Below, piece after piece: positions 1 to 7,181 of a stretch of DNA of 11,190 nucleotides. Where the stretch lies: positions 1 to 11,190 of the forward strand of contig JAFPIE010000031.1 of the NCBI GenBank assembly GCA_017388605.1. The letters are read 5' to 3'. A program made the position numbers and the translations under genes. The DNA is from Acholeplasmatales bacterium. GTDB lineage: Bacteria; Bacillota_I; Bacilli_A; Acholeplasmatales; Anaeroplasmataceae. Position 1 is the stretch's first letter. Each line of letters begins with the position of its first letter. The notes under the pieces were generated by a model that saw nothing but the letters and a program-made list of their open reading frames with translations, ran no database searches and was not told the DNA's origin.

Positions 1-1
1 G

Positions 2-1024
2 CAAGATCAGGTAAGGAATCTAAAGGATAAGATGATTCCCGCAGCATATATTAATTCCTTATTAGATAAAGAGGAAGTAGATAATGTCTATAGAAAGCTT
101 AGAAGAGGAGATATTAAAATATTATATGTTTCAGCAGAAAGACTAGAAACAAAAAGATTCTTAGATGAAATCATGAATATAGATATATCTATGATTGTTG
201 CAGATGAAGCTCATACACTCCTTTGGAGTGAGGATTTTAGAAAGGCTCTAGGGCATATTCCTTCCTTTCTTCATAAGCTTCCCAAAAGGCCAAAAATGAT
301 GGCTTTGACAGCCACCGCAACAAAAACAACAGTGGATAAAATAAAGGTATTACTTGAATTAAAGAATCCTATTTTAGTTGTTGGAGATTGTGATAGAGGG
401 AATATATTCTATAAAATACAAAAGACGCATGACAAGGATAGAGATTTATATTTTTATATTAAATCACATTTAAATCTTCATGGTATCGTTTATTGCTTGA
501 CGATAAAGAATGTGTTGCATGTTTATGAATTCTTAAAGGAAAAGGGCTTTAAGGTAGGATACTATCATGGAGAGATGGAAGCTATAGATAAGAAAAGGAC
601 ACAAAATATGTATACGAATCATGAAATTGATATTATTGTATCCACCAATGCCTTTGGTATGGGAATAGATATACCAGATATAAGGTATGTCATAGAATAT
701 GACCTCCCCTCCTCCATTGAAGATTTTAGCCAGCAATCTGGTCGTTGCTCAAGAGATGGTAAATATGCAGAAAGTATAATACTTTTTAATCTTAAGGATG
801 TAGAAACTATAGAATATTTTATAGACCATATTGATAATATTGAAAAGAGTAGCAAGGAGATTAAACAAATTAAAAAGGATAGATATCAAAAATTAGATTC
901 TATGGTTAAGCTATGTATTGGATCTAGTTGTATTCATAAGGCAGTATCTGAATATTTTGGGATACCACATAAGGGAAATTGTAATATGTGCTCCAATTGT
1001 GTTAAGAGAAAATATACCTGTTAA
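2..1024 (+). CDS. RecQ-family ATP-dependent DNA helicase, short form (5'-partial)
   Basis: This is the C-terminal 340 residues of a superfamily 2 DNA helicase that unwinds DNA during recombination and repair. The frame is open to the window edge, and the residues before ATG 32 continue the family pattern (a QDQVxNLK-like stretch, then IPAAYINS), so the true start and the Walker A motif lie upstream and ATG 32 is internal. Visible motifs are DEAH (203-214), MALTATAT, motif IV GIVYC, YYHGEM, motif V STNAFGMGID and motif VI QQSGRCSRDGK with both arginines. The end carries a zinc site of the form C-x16-C-x2-C-x2-C, the spacing found in E. coli RecQ, and the protein stops about ten residues later. 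There is therefore no RQC winged helix or HRDC domain, as in short RecQ/RecS-like proteins. The segment after DEAH is one residue shorter than the usual RecQ aromatic loop. Family assignment is firm; the exact paralogue is not. Confidence 0.93.
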   Translation, partial: QDQVRNLKDKMIPAAYINSLLDKEEVDNVYRKLRRGDIKILYVSAERLETKRFLDEIMNIDISMIVADEAHTLLWSEDFRKALGHIPSFLHKLPKRPKMMALTATATKTTVDKIKVLLELKNPILVVGDCDRGNIFYKIQKTHDKDRDLYFYIKSHLNLHGIVYCLTIKNVLHVYEFLKEKGFKVGYYHGEMEAIDKKRTQNMYTNHEIDIIVSTNAFGMGIDIPDIRYVIEYDLPSSIEDFSQQSGRCSRDGKYAESIILFNLKDVETIEYFIDHIDNIEKSSKEIKQIKKDRYQKLDSMVKLCIGSSCIHKAVSEYFGIPHKGNCNMCSNCVKRKYTC

Positions 1025-1071
1025 TAATGCATTTTTAAATTGTTATTATTGCTATTATGATATCAAGATTA

Positions 1072-1100
1072 TTTCATTACTTTTTTACCTATGGTAAAAT
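1072..1100 (+). promoter_or_regulatory. Extended -10 promoter for the GGDEF gene
   Basis: A TGG-TAAAAT extended -10 element (1092-1100) lies 35 bases upstream of the cyclase ATG. The matching -35 position (1072-1077, TTTCAT) is weak, which is usual for extended -10 promoters. The predicted transcript starts near 1107, giving a leader of about 28 bases with a weak ribosome site AGTGAT at 1123-1128. The element is inferred from sequence only. Confidence 0.55.
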
Positions 1101-1120
1101 AGAATAAATAGGTACCATAG
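1089..1120. promoter_or_regulatory. Inverted repeat over the GGDEF promoter, candidate operator
   Basis: There is a perfect 8-base inverted repeat, CTATGGTA (1089-1096) and TACCATAG (1113-1120), separated by 16 bases. The left arm covers the extended -10 element and the right arm falls just after the predicted transcription start. Part of the left arm is explained by the TGn-10 motif itself, but the right arm is not. A dimeric repressor site, or a small 5' structure affecting initiation, are the two obvious readings; the regulator is unknown. Confidence 0.4.
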
Positions 1121-1134
1121 AAAGTGATGATTTT

Positions 1135-2517
1135 ATGCATTTTAAAGAATTATGTGATAATATCAACAATATGGCATGTGTTGTTTCTGTTGAAAAGAAA
1201 GGAAATAGCTACGGAGAAATTCGTTTGGTTGAGGGAAACCAAAAATATAAGAATTCCTTTGTGGTAAGACAGGAGGGTAGCCCTGTTGTATTAAAGGAAT
1301 TTATTCCGAATAGTATTTATACAGAATATATTGAAAAGAATATTAACTTCGAGCAATTCTGTTATAATTCAGCAATAAAAAAAGAATTACTTCATTCCTA
1401 TGCATATCCAGAAAGCCTTGGTGCTTGGTTTCACATGCTATATATACCACTAGAGTATGAAACAGATACTCATGGATTTTGCTTATATATTATGGATGTT
1501 CATGAAGCCTTTGATTCAAGCATTTTATCAAGCGCATCAAATGATGTTGCGAATAAGGTATTAAAGACTACCCTACAGCTAAGTAATTCAAAGAATTTTA
1601 TTGAAACCTTGAATCATATTGTTAAGGATATAAGAGAAATGTGCAATGCAGAATTCTGTTGTATTTTAGTTGTAGATAAGGATAAGGAGGAAGTAGTTTC
1701 CTTAGCTGAGGATAGAGTTTCTACAAGCAATAGAAAAAAGATGGGATATTACATTAATCGTGAATTTTCCCAATTAGTATTTACTTGGCATGAAACCTTA
1801 GGAGATAATAATTGTATTATCATCTCTAATCTACATGAAATGGAATTCTTAAAGGAAAAGAATATCAAATGGTATAATTCCTTAAAGGAATCGAATGTGA
1901 ATTCTTTAGTATTATTTCCGTTAAAATCGAATGATCGATTAATAGGCTATATGTGGGTAAATAATTTTAAGGATATCGATACAATTAAAATAAAGGAAAC
2001 CCTAGAAATAACTACCTTTATTCTTGAATCTGAGATATCGAATTATTTACTACTTAAGAAATTAAAGGAAATGAGTTCAATGGATGTCTTAACAGGACTT
2101 CAAAATAGAAACGCAATGAATGATTATATGAAGCGCTTCATAGAAGCAGATAACGATTTATCTATTGGAGTTATCTTCTTAGATATTAATGGATTAAAGA
2201 AGGTTAATGATGTATTGGGTCATTTAAAGGGAGATGCCTTAATTAAAAGAGCTGCCCAAACCTTAAAGAGTGTATTTGAACCTATTCCAATCTTCCGTTC
2301 TGGTGGAGATGAATTTATTATCATCCTAGATGATATTAGTGAAGAAGAAATCATACATTATATAGAAAGAATAAAGGAAGAATCGATGAAGAATGATATT
2401 TCCTTTGCGGTAGGATATTCTTTAAAGAAATCTAGGAAGGATGTTTTAAAGGCATTAAAGGATGCGGATGAAAACATGTATATAGATAAAAGAGAGCATT
2501 ATAAATCCATAAGATAA
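1135..2517 (+). CDS. Diguanylate cyclase, N-terminal domain + GAF + GGDEF
   Basis: This protein probably makes cyclic di-GMP from two GTP, as a soluble sensor-cyclase with no visible signal peptide or membrane segment. Residues 1-145 form a region I cannot name, with a SYAYPESLGAWFHMLYIPLE-type core. Residues about 150-300 fit a GAF domain (FIETLNHIVKDIREMCNAEF through the VLFPLK and GYMWVNN strands), and 312-458 are the GGDEF domain. Active-site features are complete: DVLTGLQNR (317-325), metal-binding D350 in FLDIN, NDVLGHLKGD, and the signature RSGGDEF (388-394). The RxxD inhibitory I-site expected just before the signature is absent (FEPI occupies those positions), so classical product inhibition is unlikely. 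The gene has its own promoter and is convergent with the SDR gene. Catalytic competence is inferred from intact motifs; the GAF ligand is unknown. Confidence 0.9.
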   Translation: MHFKELCDNINNMACVVSVEKKGNSYGEIRLVEGNQKYKNSFVVRQEGSPVVLKEFIPNSIYTEYIEKNINFEQFCYNSAIKKELLHSYAYPESLGAWFHMLYIPLEYETDTHGFCLYIMDVHEAFDSSILSSASNDVANKVLKTTLQLSNSKNFIETLNHIVKDIREMCNAEFCCILVVDKDKEEVVSLAEDRVSTSNRKKMGYYINREFSQLVFTWHETLGDNNCIIISNLHEMEFLKEKNIKWYNSLKESNVNSLVLFPLKSNDRLIGYMWVNNFKDIDTIKIKETLEITTFILESEISNYLLLKKLKEMSSMDVLTGLQNRNAMNDYMKRFIEADNDLSIGVIFLDINGLKKVNDVLGHLKGDALIKRAAQTLKSVFEPIPIFRSGGDEFIIILDDISEEEIIHYIERIKEESMKNDISFAVGYSLKKSRKDVLKALKDADENMYIDKREHYKSIR

Positions 2518-2544
2518 AAAAAGGGTCGGAATTTTCCGACCCTT
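2516..2544. terminator. Bidirectional terminator between the GGDEF and SDR genes
   Basis: Perfect 11-base arms AAGGGTCGGAA (2521-2531) and TTCCGACCCTT (2534-2544) form a GC-rich hairpin between two convergent genes. Read on the minus strand, the hairpin is followed by seven U (complement of the A run 2516-2522), an ideal intrinsic terminator for the SDR gene. Read on the plus strand the tail is only a mixed A/T stretch, so it probably works less well for the cyclase gene. Confidence 0.88.
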
Positions 2545-2559
2545 ATATTATTTTATTGA

Positions 2560-3345
2560 TTAGATACAAGTATATCCGCCATCAACAGCGATTGCTTGAC
2601 CAGTTACGTAAGAAGCCTCTTCAGAACCTAAGAAGATAGCACAAGCGTTTAATTCGCCTTCCTTACCATATCTTTGCATTGGAACTGATCTCTTTGCAAA
2701 TTCCTGGAAGTATTCAGAATCAAGAGTTTGTGTTGTTAATTCTGTATAGAAATAGCCTGGGCAAATTGTATTAACAGTAATACCCATAGGAGCAAGCTCT
2801 GCAGCTGCACCTCTAGAGAAGTTTACAACAGCGCCCTTAGTTGAATGGTATGCAATAGTTGGGATTGCTGTATTACCTACTAAACCATAGATAGATGCGA
2901 TGTTGATTACACGACCATAAGTCTGCTTACCATCTGCAATACATTTCTTCATTAAATTACCGAATGCCTTAGTAACAGAGAATACAGAAGTTAAATCAAG
3001 ATTTAATGTGAATTCCCAATCTTCCTTCTTATAATCTAATAAAGGAGTACCTGTACCTCTTTCTCCACCAGCATCGTTAATAATAACCTCGCAATGACCA
3101 AATTCCTTTTCAACCTTCTCAACTGCAGCAAGGATAGATTCATCCTTAGTTACATCACATTGAACAGGAAGAACCTTAACACCATATTTTTCGCTCCACT
3201 CCTTAGCGGATGCTTCAAGTCTTTCAACTCTTCTAGCTAATAATACTAAATCAGCTCCAACCTTTGCGAAGCCTTCAGCCATTTGCTTTCCTAAACCAGA
3301 AGATGCGCCTGTAATGGCAACTACTTTACCTTTATAATTGAACAT
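2560..3345 (-). CDS. SDR-family NAD(P)-dependent oxidoreductase
   Basis: This is a classical short-chain dehydrogenase/reductase of 261 residues, the usual length, interconverting an alcohol and a ketone with NAD(P)(H) in the cytosol. The cofactor motif TGASSGLG is at 12-19. The basic LARR after strand beta-2 (36-39) suggests NADP(H) preference. The catalytic tetrad is N115, S151, Y166 and K170 (YHSTK), followed by CPGYFYTEL and the C-terminal VTGQAIAVDGGY. The structural NNAG motif is varied to NDAG (90-93). The best family resemblance is to gluconate 5-dehydrogenase/2-deoxygluconate 3-dehydrogenase-like SDRs, but no sugar-acid genes lie nearby, so the substrate is open. The start is secured by AAGGAGG eight or nine bases upstream of ATG 3345. 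It has its own promoter and terminator and is therefore probably monocistronic. Confidence 0.93.
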   Translation of the reverse strand: MFNYKGKVVAITGASSGLGKQMAEGFAKVGADLVLLARRVERLEASAKEWSEKYGVKVLPVQCDVTKDESILAAVEKVEKEFGHCEVIINDAGGERGTGTPLLDYKKEDWEFTLNLDLTSVFSVTKAFGNLMKKCIADGKQTYGRVINIASIYGLVGNTAIPTIAYHSTKGAVVNFSRGAAAELAPMGITVNTICPGYFYTELTTQTLDSEYFQEFAKRSVPMQRYGKEGELNACAIFLGSEEASYVTGQAIAVDGGYTCI

Positions 3346-3371
3346 TATATGTTCCTCCTTTTTTAGTATGT

Positions 3372-3400
3372 ATTATACCATAAATAACAAAAGAACACAA
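3372..3400 (-). promoter_or_regulatory. Promoter of the SDR gene
   Basis: On the minus strand the sequence reads TTGTGT (complement of 3395-3400), 17 bases, then TATAAT (complement of 3372-3377), with TGG directly before the -10 box. The consensus -10 and the extended TGn element make this a strong prediction. It lies 27 bases before the start codon and downstream of the RNase J terminator, which separates the two minus-strand genes. Confidence 0.8.
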
Positions 3401-3435
3401 TGTAATTCAAAATGTTACTTTTCTTTCATACGTTT

Positions 3436-3489
3436 AAAAAGAAAAAGCTGTCACAATTCAAAATGAGTTTGAAAATATGTGACAGCTTT
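3436..3489 (-). terminator. Intrinsic terminator of the RNase J gene
   Basis: Twelve-base perfect arms (AAAGCTGTCACA at 3444-3455 and TGTGACAGCTTT at 3478-3489) enclose a second inner stem TTCAAA/TTTGAA (3457-3462 and 3468-3473), giving a long hairpin. On the minus strand it is followed by TTTTTCTTTTT (complement of 3436-3446). It begins four bases after the RNase J stop codon. Confidence 0.9.
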
Positions 3490-3492
3490 ATA

Positions 3493-5196
3493 TTATTCTA
3501 TGCTTGTTCCTGGTGCTAAATCCATAAATAATGGAATAACAATAGGCTTTCTATCTGTTTTTAAATAGATTTCCTTTTCCAAGAATTCGGTTAGCTTTTG
3601 CTTTAGCATACCTAAAATGACTACATTAGAATTAGCCATTTCATCAAGTAAGAATTTCTTGGAAGCTTCAACGAAAGCTTTGGTTAATGCCTCAGAATCT
3701 TTCATGTAAATAAAGCCTCTAGAAACTACCTGTGGTTCGATTGGAATAATCTTTTTCTTTGTGTCGATGGTAATAACTAAAGAGAACATACCATCCTCAG
3801 ATAGCATTCTACGCTCTCTTATAATATCCTTTGAAATATCACCAATGCCTTCACCATCGATATATACATCACCTGCAGTGACATGACCTGCATTTCTTGC
3901 GGAATGGTCATTGATGGCAAGAACATCACCATTTTCTAAAATGAAGGTATTGTTTGGATCAACACCACATTCAATAGCTAAATCAGCATGTACTCTTTGC
4001 ATTCTGTATTCACCATGAATAGGCATGAAATATTTAGGCTTTAATAAATTAAGCATGAGCTTAAGCTCAACTTGAGATGCATGTCCTGTTGTATGTGTAT
4101 CGGTAATAGGAGAATGTGTAATTACATTTGCTCCCTTACGGAATAATTGATTGATGGTTTTATTCACACCCTCTTGATTACCAGGTATTGGATTTGAAGA
4201 GAAGATGATTGTATCATTTGGCATTAGCTTAATGACTCTATGAGAGCCATTGGCAATTCTAGATAATGCGGCTAAAGGCTCTCCTTGAGATCCTGTACAT
4301 AATAAGCATATCTCGGATGCTTTATAATTATCAATCTCTTCAGGAGCTATAATTGTACCCTTAGGTGCTTTGATATAACCTACCTGCTGTCCTACCTCGA
4401 TGGTTTTTTCCATAGACCTACCAAAGACGGCAACCTTACGGTTTGTAAGTACACAGGCTTCAATGACCTGTTGTACTCTAAACATATTGGATGCAAAGGT
4501 TGCAACAATAATTCTATCTGTAACCTGCTTAAATAATTCCTTAATAGAAGAACCAATTTTCTTTTCAGATTCTGTAACACCAGGTCTTAGGGAATTGGTT
4601 GAATCGGATAATAAGCATAAAACACCCTCTTGGCCTAATAAGGCAAGCTTTTCATATTCTGCAGCAGGACCAACGGGAGTTAAATCAATTTTGAAGTCTC
4701 CGGTATGTACAATGGTACCAAGCTCTGTTTTAAAGCATATCGCAAAGGAATCTGGAATGGAGTGATTCAATCTTATAAAGGATACAGTAACACCCTTAAA
4801 TTCATAAACGAAATGACTCTTAAATTCTACAATTTGAGTAGAACCTAATAATTCTGGATAATCCTCAAGCTTATTTTCAATTAAATCTACAGTGACACCT
4901 GCAGCGAAAATTTTAGGTATTTTAACCTTTTTAAGTAGGAATGGAATACCACCAATATGGTCTTCATGACCATGGGTAATAAATAATCCTACGATTCTTT
5001 GTTGATTTTGTACTAAATATGTATAATCAGGGATAACATAATCTACGCCAAGTAGATGAGAATCTGGAAATAGGATTCCTGAATCTACTATGAATAATTG
5101 CTCTAAATAGTCGATAACATACATGTTTTTACCGACCTCACCTAAACCACCAAGCGCAAAAATAGCTATCTCCTTGCGGTTGTATAACTTGTCCAT
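3493..5196 (-). CDS. rnjA: Ribonuclease J
   Basis: This 567-residue protein is a metallo-beta-lactamase/beta-CASP ribonuclease with 5'-3' exonuclease and endonuclease activity in mRNA decay and RNA maturation. The metal-binding signature HGHEDH is at 75-80, further ligands are H145 (NHSIPD), D167 (HTGDFKID) and H394 (PIHGEYRM). The beta-CASP region includes FASNMFRVQQ (234-243), CTGSQGEP (300-307) and HTTGHAS (368-374). Residues after about 450 fit the C-terminal domain of RNase J. Length and complete catalytic set match B. subtilis RNase J1 (555 residues), so it should be active; with only one paralogue visible the J1/J2 label is inferred. The ribosome site AGGAGG lies five bases before ATG 5196. 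The small RNA polymerase epsilon-subunit gene often found just upstream of rnjA is absent; instead proS is divergent. Confidence 0.96.
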   Translation of the reverse strand: MDKLYNRKEIAIFALGGLGEVGKNMYVIDYLEQLFIVDSGILFPDSHLLGVDYVIPDYTYLVQNQQRIVGLFITHGHEDHIGGIPFLLKKVKIPKIFAAGVTVDLIENKLEDYPELLGSTQIVEFKSHFVYEFKGVTVSFIRLNHSIPDSFAICFKTELGTIVHTGDFKIDLTPVGPAAEYEKLALLGQEGVLCLLSDSTNSLRPGVTESEKKIGSSIKELFKQVTDRIIVATFASNMFRVQQVIEACVLTNRKVAVFGRSMEKTIEVGQQVGYIKAPKGTIIAPEEIDNYKASEICLLCTGSQGEPLAALSRIANGSHRVIKLMPNDTIIFSSNPIPGNQEGVNKTINQLFRKGANVITHSPITDTHTTGHASQVELKLMLNLLKPKYFMPIHGEYRMQRVHADLAIECGVDPNNTFILENGDVLAINDHSARNAGHVTAGDVYIDGEGIGDISKDIIRERRMLSEDGMFSLVITIDTKKKIIPIEPQVVSRGFIYMKDSEALTKAFVEASKKFLLDEMANSNVVILGMLKQKLTEFLEKEIYLKTDRKPIVIPLFMDLAPGTSIE

Positions 5197-5239
5197 ATAA
5201 ACCTCCTATGAAATTCGAATTCGGAAAAAGTCTATATAT

Positions 5240-5268
5240 ATTATACCCTATATGAAAACAAGTTTCAA
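5240..5268 (-). promoter_or_regulatory. Promoter of the RNase J gene
   Basis: The minus strand carries TTGAAA (complement of 5263-5268), a 17-base spacer and TATAAT (complement of 5240-5245). This near-consensus sigma-A promoter would start transcription near 5233 and give a leader of about 37 bases that includes the 10-base palindrome AATTCGAATT (5212-5221) and the AGGAGG ribosome site. Confidence 0.82.
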
Positions 5269-5274
5269 AGTTAT

Positions 5275-5292
5275 TTCATAATTTATTATGAA
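5275..5292. promoter_or_regulatory. 18-bp palindrome between the divergent RNase J and proS promoters
   Basis: TTCATAATTTATTATGAA is a perfect 8-2-8 inverted repeat. It lies seven bases upstream of the RNase J -35 box and 15 bases upstream of the proS -35 box, so a bound dimer could act on both promoters. It is entirely A/T-rich apart from one G:C pair per arm, so chance occurrence is not negligible. Confidence 0.3.
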
Positions 5293-5307
5293 TATAAAGC
5301 ATTTTCA

Positions 5308-5336
5308 TAGATAATTTATAAAATATATGCTATAAT
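5308..5336 (+). promoter_or_regulatory. Promoter of proS
   Basis: TAGATA (5308-5313, four of six matches to consensus), a 17-base spacer and a perfect TATAAT (5331-5336) preceded by TGC (extended -10). Transcription should begin near 5343, leaving a leader of about 25 bases. That is too short for a T-box riboswitch, and no T-box conserved element is visible. Confidence 0.8.
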
Positions 5337-5367
5337 TCAAAGGTATTTGAAAAGAGGAATTAAAGTT

Positions 5368-7077
5368 ATGAAAGCAAGTAGAATGTTAATTTCCACACTA
5401 AAGGAAGCCCCAAATGAGGCAAAAATAGATTCACATATTTTACTCCTTCGTGCTGGAATGATTAAAAACGAGGTAGCTGGTGTTTATAACTATCTACCTA
5501 TGGGACTTAGAGTTTTAAATAAAATTCAAGCTATCATCAAGGATGAAATGGATAAGGCTGGAAGCCAAGAGATTTTATGTAGTGCACTACAGCCAAAGGA
5601 ATTATGGGTAGAATCTGGTAGATGGATGAAATATGGTCCTGAGCTTATGAGACTTAAGGATCGTCATGATAGAGAGTTCTGCTTAGGACCAACTCATGAG
5701 GAAATCTTCACATCTATTGCAAGAGATTTAATTAAATCACCTAAGCAATTACCTATTATTTTATATCAAATTCAAACAAAATATAGAGATGAATTCCGTC
5801 CTAGATTTGGTTTAATTCGTTCTAGAGAATTCATCATGAAGGATGCCTATTCCTTCGATAAGGATGAGGCAGGATTAGAAGAATCCTATAAGCTTATGTA
5901 TGATACATATTCTAAGATTTTCACAAGATTCCATTTAAATTTCCAACCAGTTTTAGCGGATACCGGTAATATTGGTGGTAATGGCTCTCACCAATTTATG
6001 GCATTATCTGAGATTGGTGAATCTACCATTATTTATTGTGATGAAAATCATTATGCAGCTGACCAGGAAAAGGCTACAACTATGCTAGATGGCTATAAGG
6101 GTGATGAAGAGGCTCCTATGGAAAAGGTATATACACCAAATCATGCAACCATTGAGGAATTAGTGGATTTCCTAAAAGTTGATGCTAAGAATTTAGCTAA
6201 GACTATGGTTTACCATGATTTCATGAATGAAAAATTCATTGTTGCAATGGTAAGAGCAGATAAGGATATTAATGAGATCAAGCTTGTTAATGAATCTGGT
6301 TCTAACGAAAACTATTTAAAGCTTGCAACAGACGAGGAATTAGCTTCCTTAGGTATTGTTAAGGGCTTTATTGGACCTGTAAATCTACCAGTTGATTTAG
6401 ATATCTATGTCGATGAAGAATTAAAGGATATGGATTCCTTCTATGTTGGTGCTAATTTAAAGGATTACCATTTAAAGAATGTAAAATTCGGTAGAGATTT
6501 TACAGGTAAGGTATGTGATTTAAGATTAGCTAAGGATGGCCTAAGATGCCCAATTTGTGGTAAGCCACTAAAGAGCGCAAGAGGTATTGAGGTTGGTCAG
6601 GTATTTAAGCTTCAAACGAAATATTCAAAGGCAATGAACTGTACTTATGTTAATGAGAAGGGCGAAAACGTACCTATGGTAATGGGCTGCTACGGTATTG
6701 GAGTTACAAGAACCTTCCAATCTATCGTTGAGCAATACCATGATGAATTTGGTATTAAGTGGCCACTAAATGTTGCACCATATCATGCAGTAGTATTACC
6801 TGTTAAATATACTCTTCCTGAACAGATGGAATTAGCAGATAAGATTCATTCAATGCTAGAGGAATCTCATGTTGAGGTTGTCTTAGATGATAGAAACCAG
6901 GGCTTAGGCTTTAAGGCTAAGGATTGGGAGCTTATTGGTGTACCTTATCAAATTATTGTTGGTAAAAGAGCATCTGAGGGTATTGTTGAGCTTAAGAATA
7001 GAGATACTTTAGCTAAAGAAGAGATGCCTTATTTAGATGCAGTAGCTAAAATTATTGAAGCTGTAAAAGCTATTTAA
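5368..7077 (+). CDS. proS: Prolyl-tRNA synthetase, bacterial type with editing domain
   Basis: This enzyme attaches proline to tRNA-Pro in the cytosol using ATP. The 569 residues match the bacterial family (B. subtilis 564). The class II core includes GPTHEE (108-112), motif 2 around R140-R153 (RDEFRPRFGLIRSREF), and motif 3 GCYGIGVTR (440-448). An insertion editing domain that clears mischarged alanine spans roughly 220-400, with K278 in LAKT, followed by the cysteine-containing CPIC (394-397). The anticodon-binding domain is about 470-569. I place the start at ATG 5368, preceded by AAAGAGGA at nine bases and matching the family N-terminus (MxxSxxLIxTLKEAP). An in-frame TTG at 5347 sits almost at the transcription start and is rejected. 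The usual HEF after TGxIGG is HQF here (Q209). The sirtuin gene follows 104 bases later with no terminator between. Confidence 0.97.
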   Translation: MKASRMLISTLKEAPNEAKIDSHILLLRAGMIKNEVAGVYNYLPMGLRVLNKIQAIIKDEMDKAGSQEILCSALQPKELWVESGRWMKYGPELMRLKDRHDREFCLGPTHEEIFTSIARDLIKSPKQLPIILYQIQTKYRDEFRPRFGLIRSREFIMKDAYSFDKDEAGLEESYKLMYDTYSKIFTRFHLNFQPVLADTGNIGGNGSHQFMALSEIGESTIIYCDENHYAADQEKATTMLDGYKGDEEAPMEKVYTPNHATIEELVDFLKVDAKNLAKTMVYHDFMNEKFIVAMVRADKDINEIKLVNESGSNENYLKLATDEELASLGIVKGFIGPVNLPVDLDIYVDEELKDMDSFYVGANLKDYHLKNVKFGRDFTGKVCDLRLAKDGLRCPICGKPLKSARGIEVGQVFKLQTKYSKAMNCTYVNEKGENVPMVMGCYGIGVTRTFQSIVEQYHDEFGIKWPLNVAPYHAVVLPVKYTLPEQMELADKIHSMLEESHVEVVLDDRNQGLGFKAKDWELIGVPYQIIVGKRASEGIVELKNRDTLAKEEMPYLDAVAKIIEAVKAI

Positions 7078-7090
7078 GATTTTAATAACT

Positions 7091-7168
7091 ATGGATGCAA
7101 GATTTAGCTCTATAGAAGAAAAGCTAGATGACATTGAGACATATGAAATATTAAATCTCTTAGGATAA
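7091..7168 (+). CDS. Possible 25-codon small ORF between proS and the sirtuin gene
   Basis: An ATG at 7091 opens 25 codons ending at TAA 7166-7168. The product starts MDARFSSIEEKLDD and is acidic with a predicted amphipathic helix. I do not recognise it. No ribosome-binding site precedes the ATG. It could be translated by read-on from proS, be the remnant of a lost gene, or be an open stretch of spacer. It is listed because it fills most of the gap and looks protein-like in composition. Confidence 0.18.
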   Translation: MDARFSSIEEKLDDIETYEILNLLG

Positions 7169-7181
7169 TAATAGGTGGCAT

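Noticed and set aside
533..855. Minus-strand open frames inside the RecQ gene
   Set aside because: They oppose conserved helicase motifs V and VI, and the low-complexity translations reflect A/T-rich sequence.
1023..1050. AATAAT/ATTATT inverted repeat after the RecQ gene as a terminator
   Set aside because: Only six A/T pairs with a long loop and no clear T run; too weak to call.
3404..3465. Eleven-base direct repeat AATTCAAAATG at 3404-3414 and 3455-3465
   Set aside because: The second copy is part of the RNase J terminator hairpin and the sequence is A/T-rich; two copies alone do not support a site.
4400..4765. A 121-codon plus-strand open frame inside the RNase J gene
   Set aside because: It is antisense to conserved RNase J sequence, has no ribosome site or promoter and no recognisable motif.
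5212..5221. Palindrome AATTCGAATT in the RNase J leader
   Set aside because: It is short and A/T-rich, with no supporting context beyond lying between the -10 box and the ribosome site.
5343..5367. T-box riboswitch before proS
   Set aside because: The leader from the predicted start is about 25 bases, far too short, and no T-box conserved sequence is present.
7134..7169. TTGAGA plus GATAAT as a private promoter for the sirtuin gene
   Set aside because: The spacing is about 24 bases, outside the workable range, and no alternative -10 at 17 bases is present.
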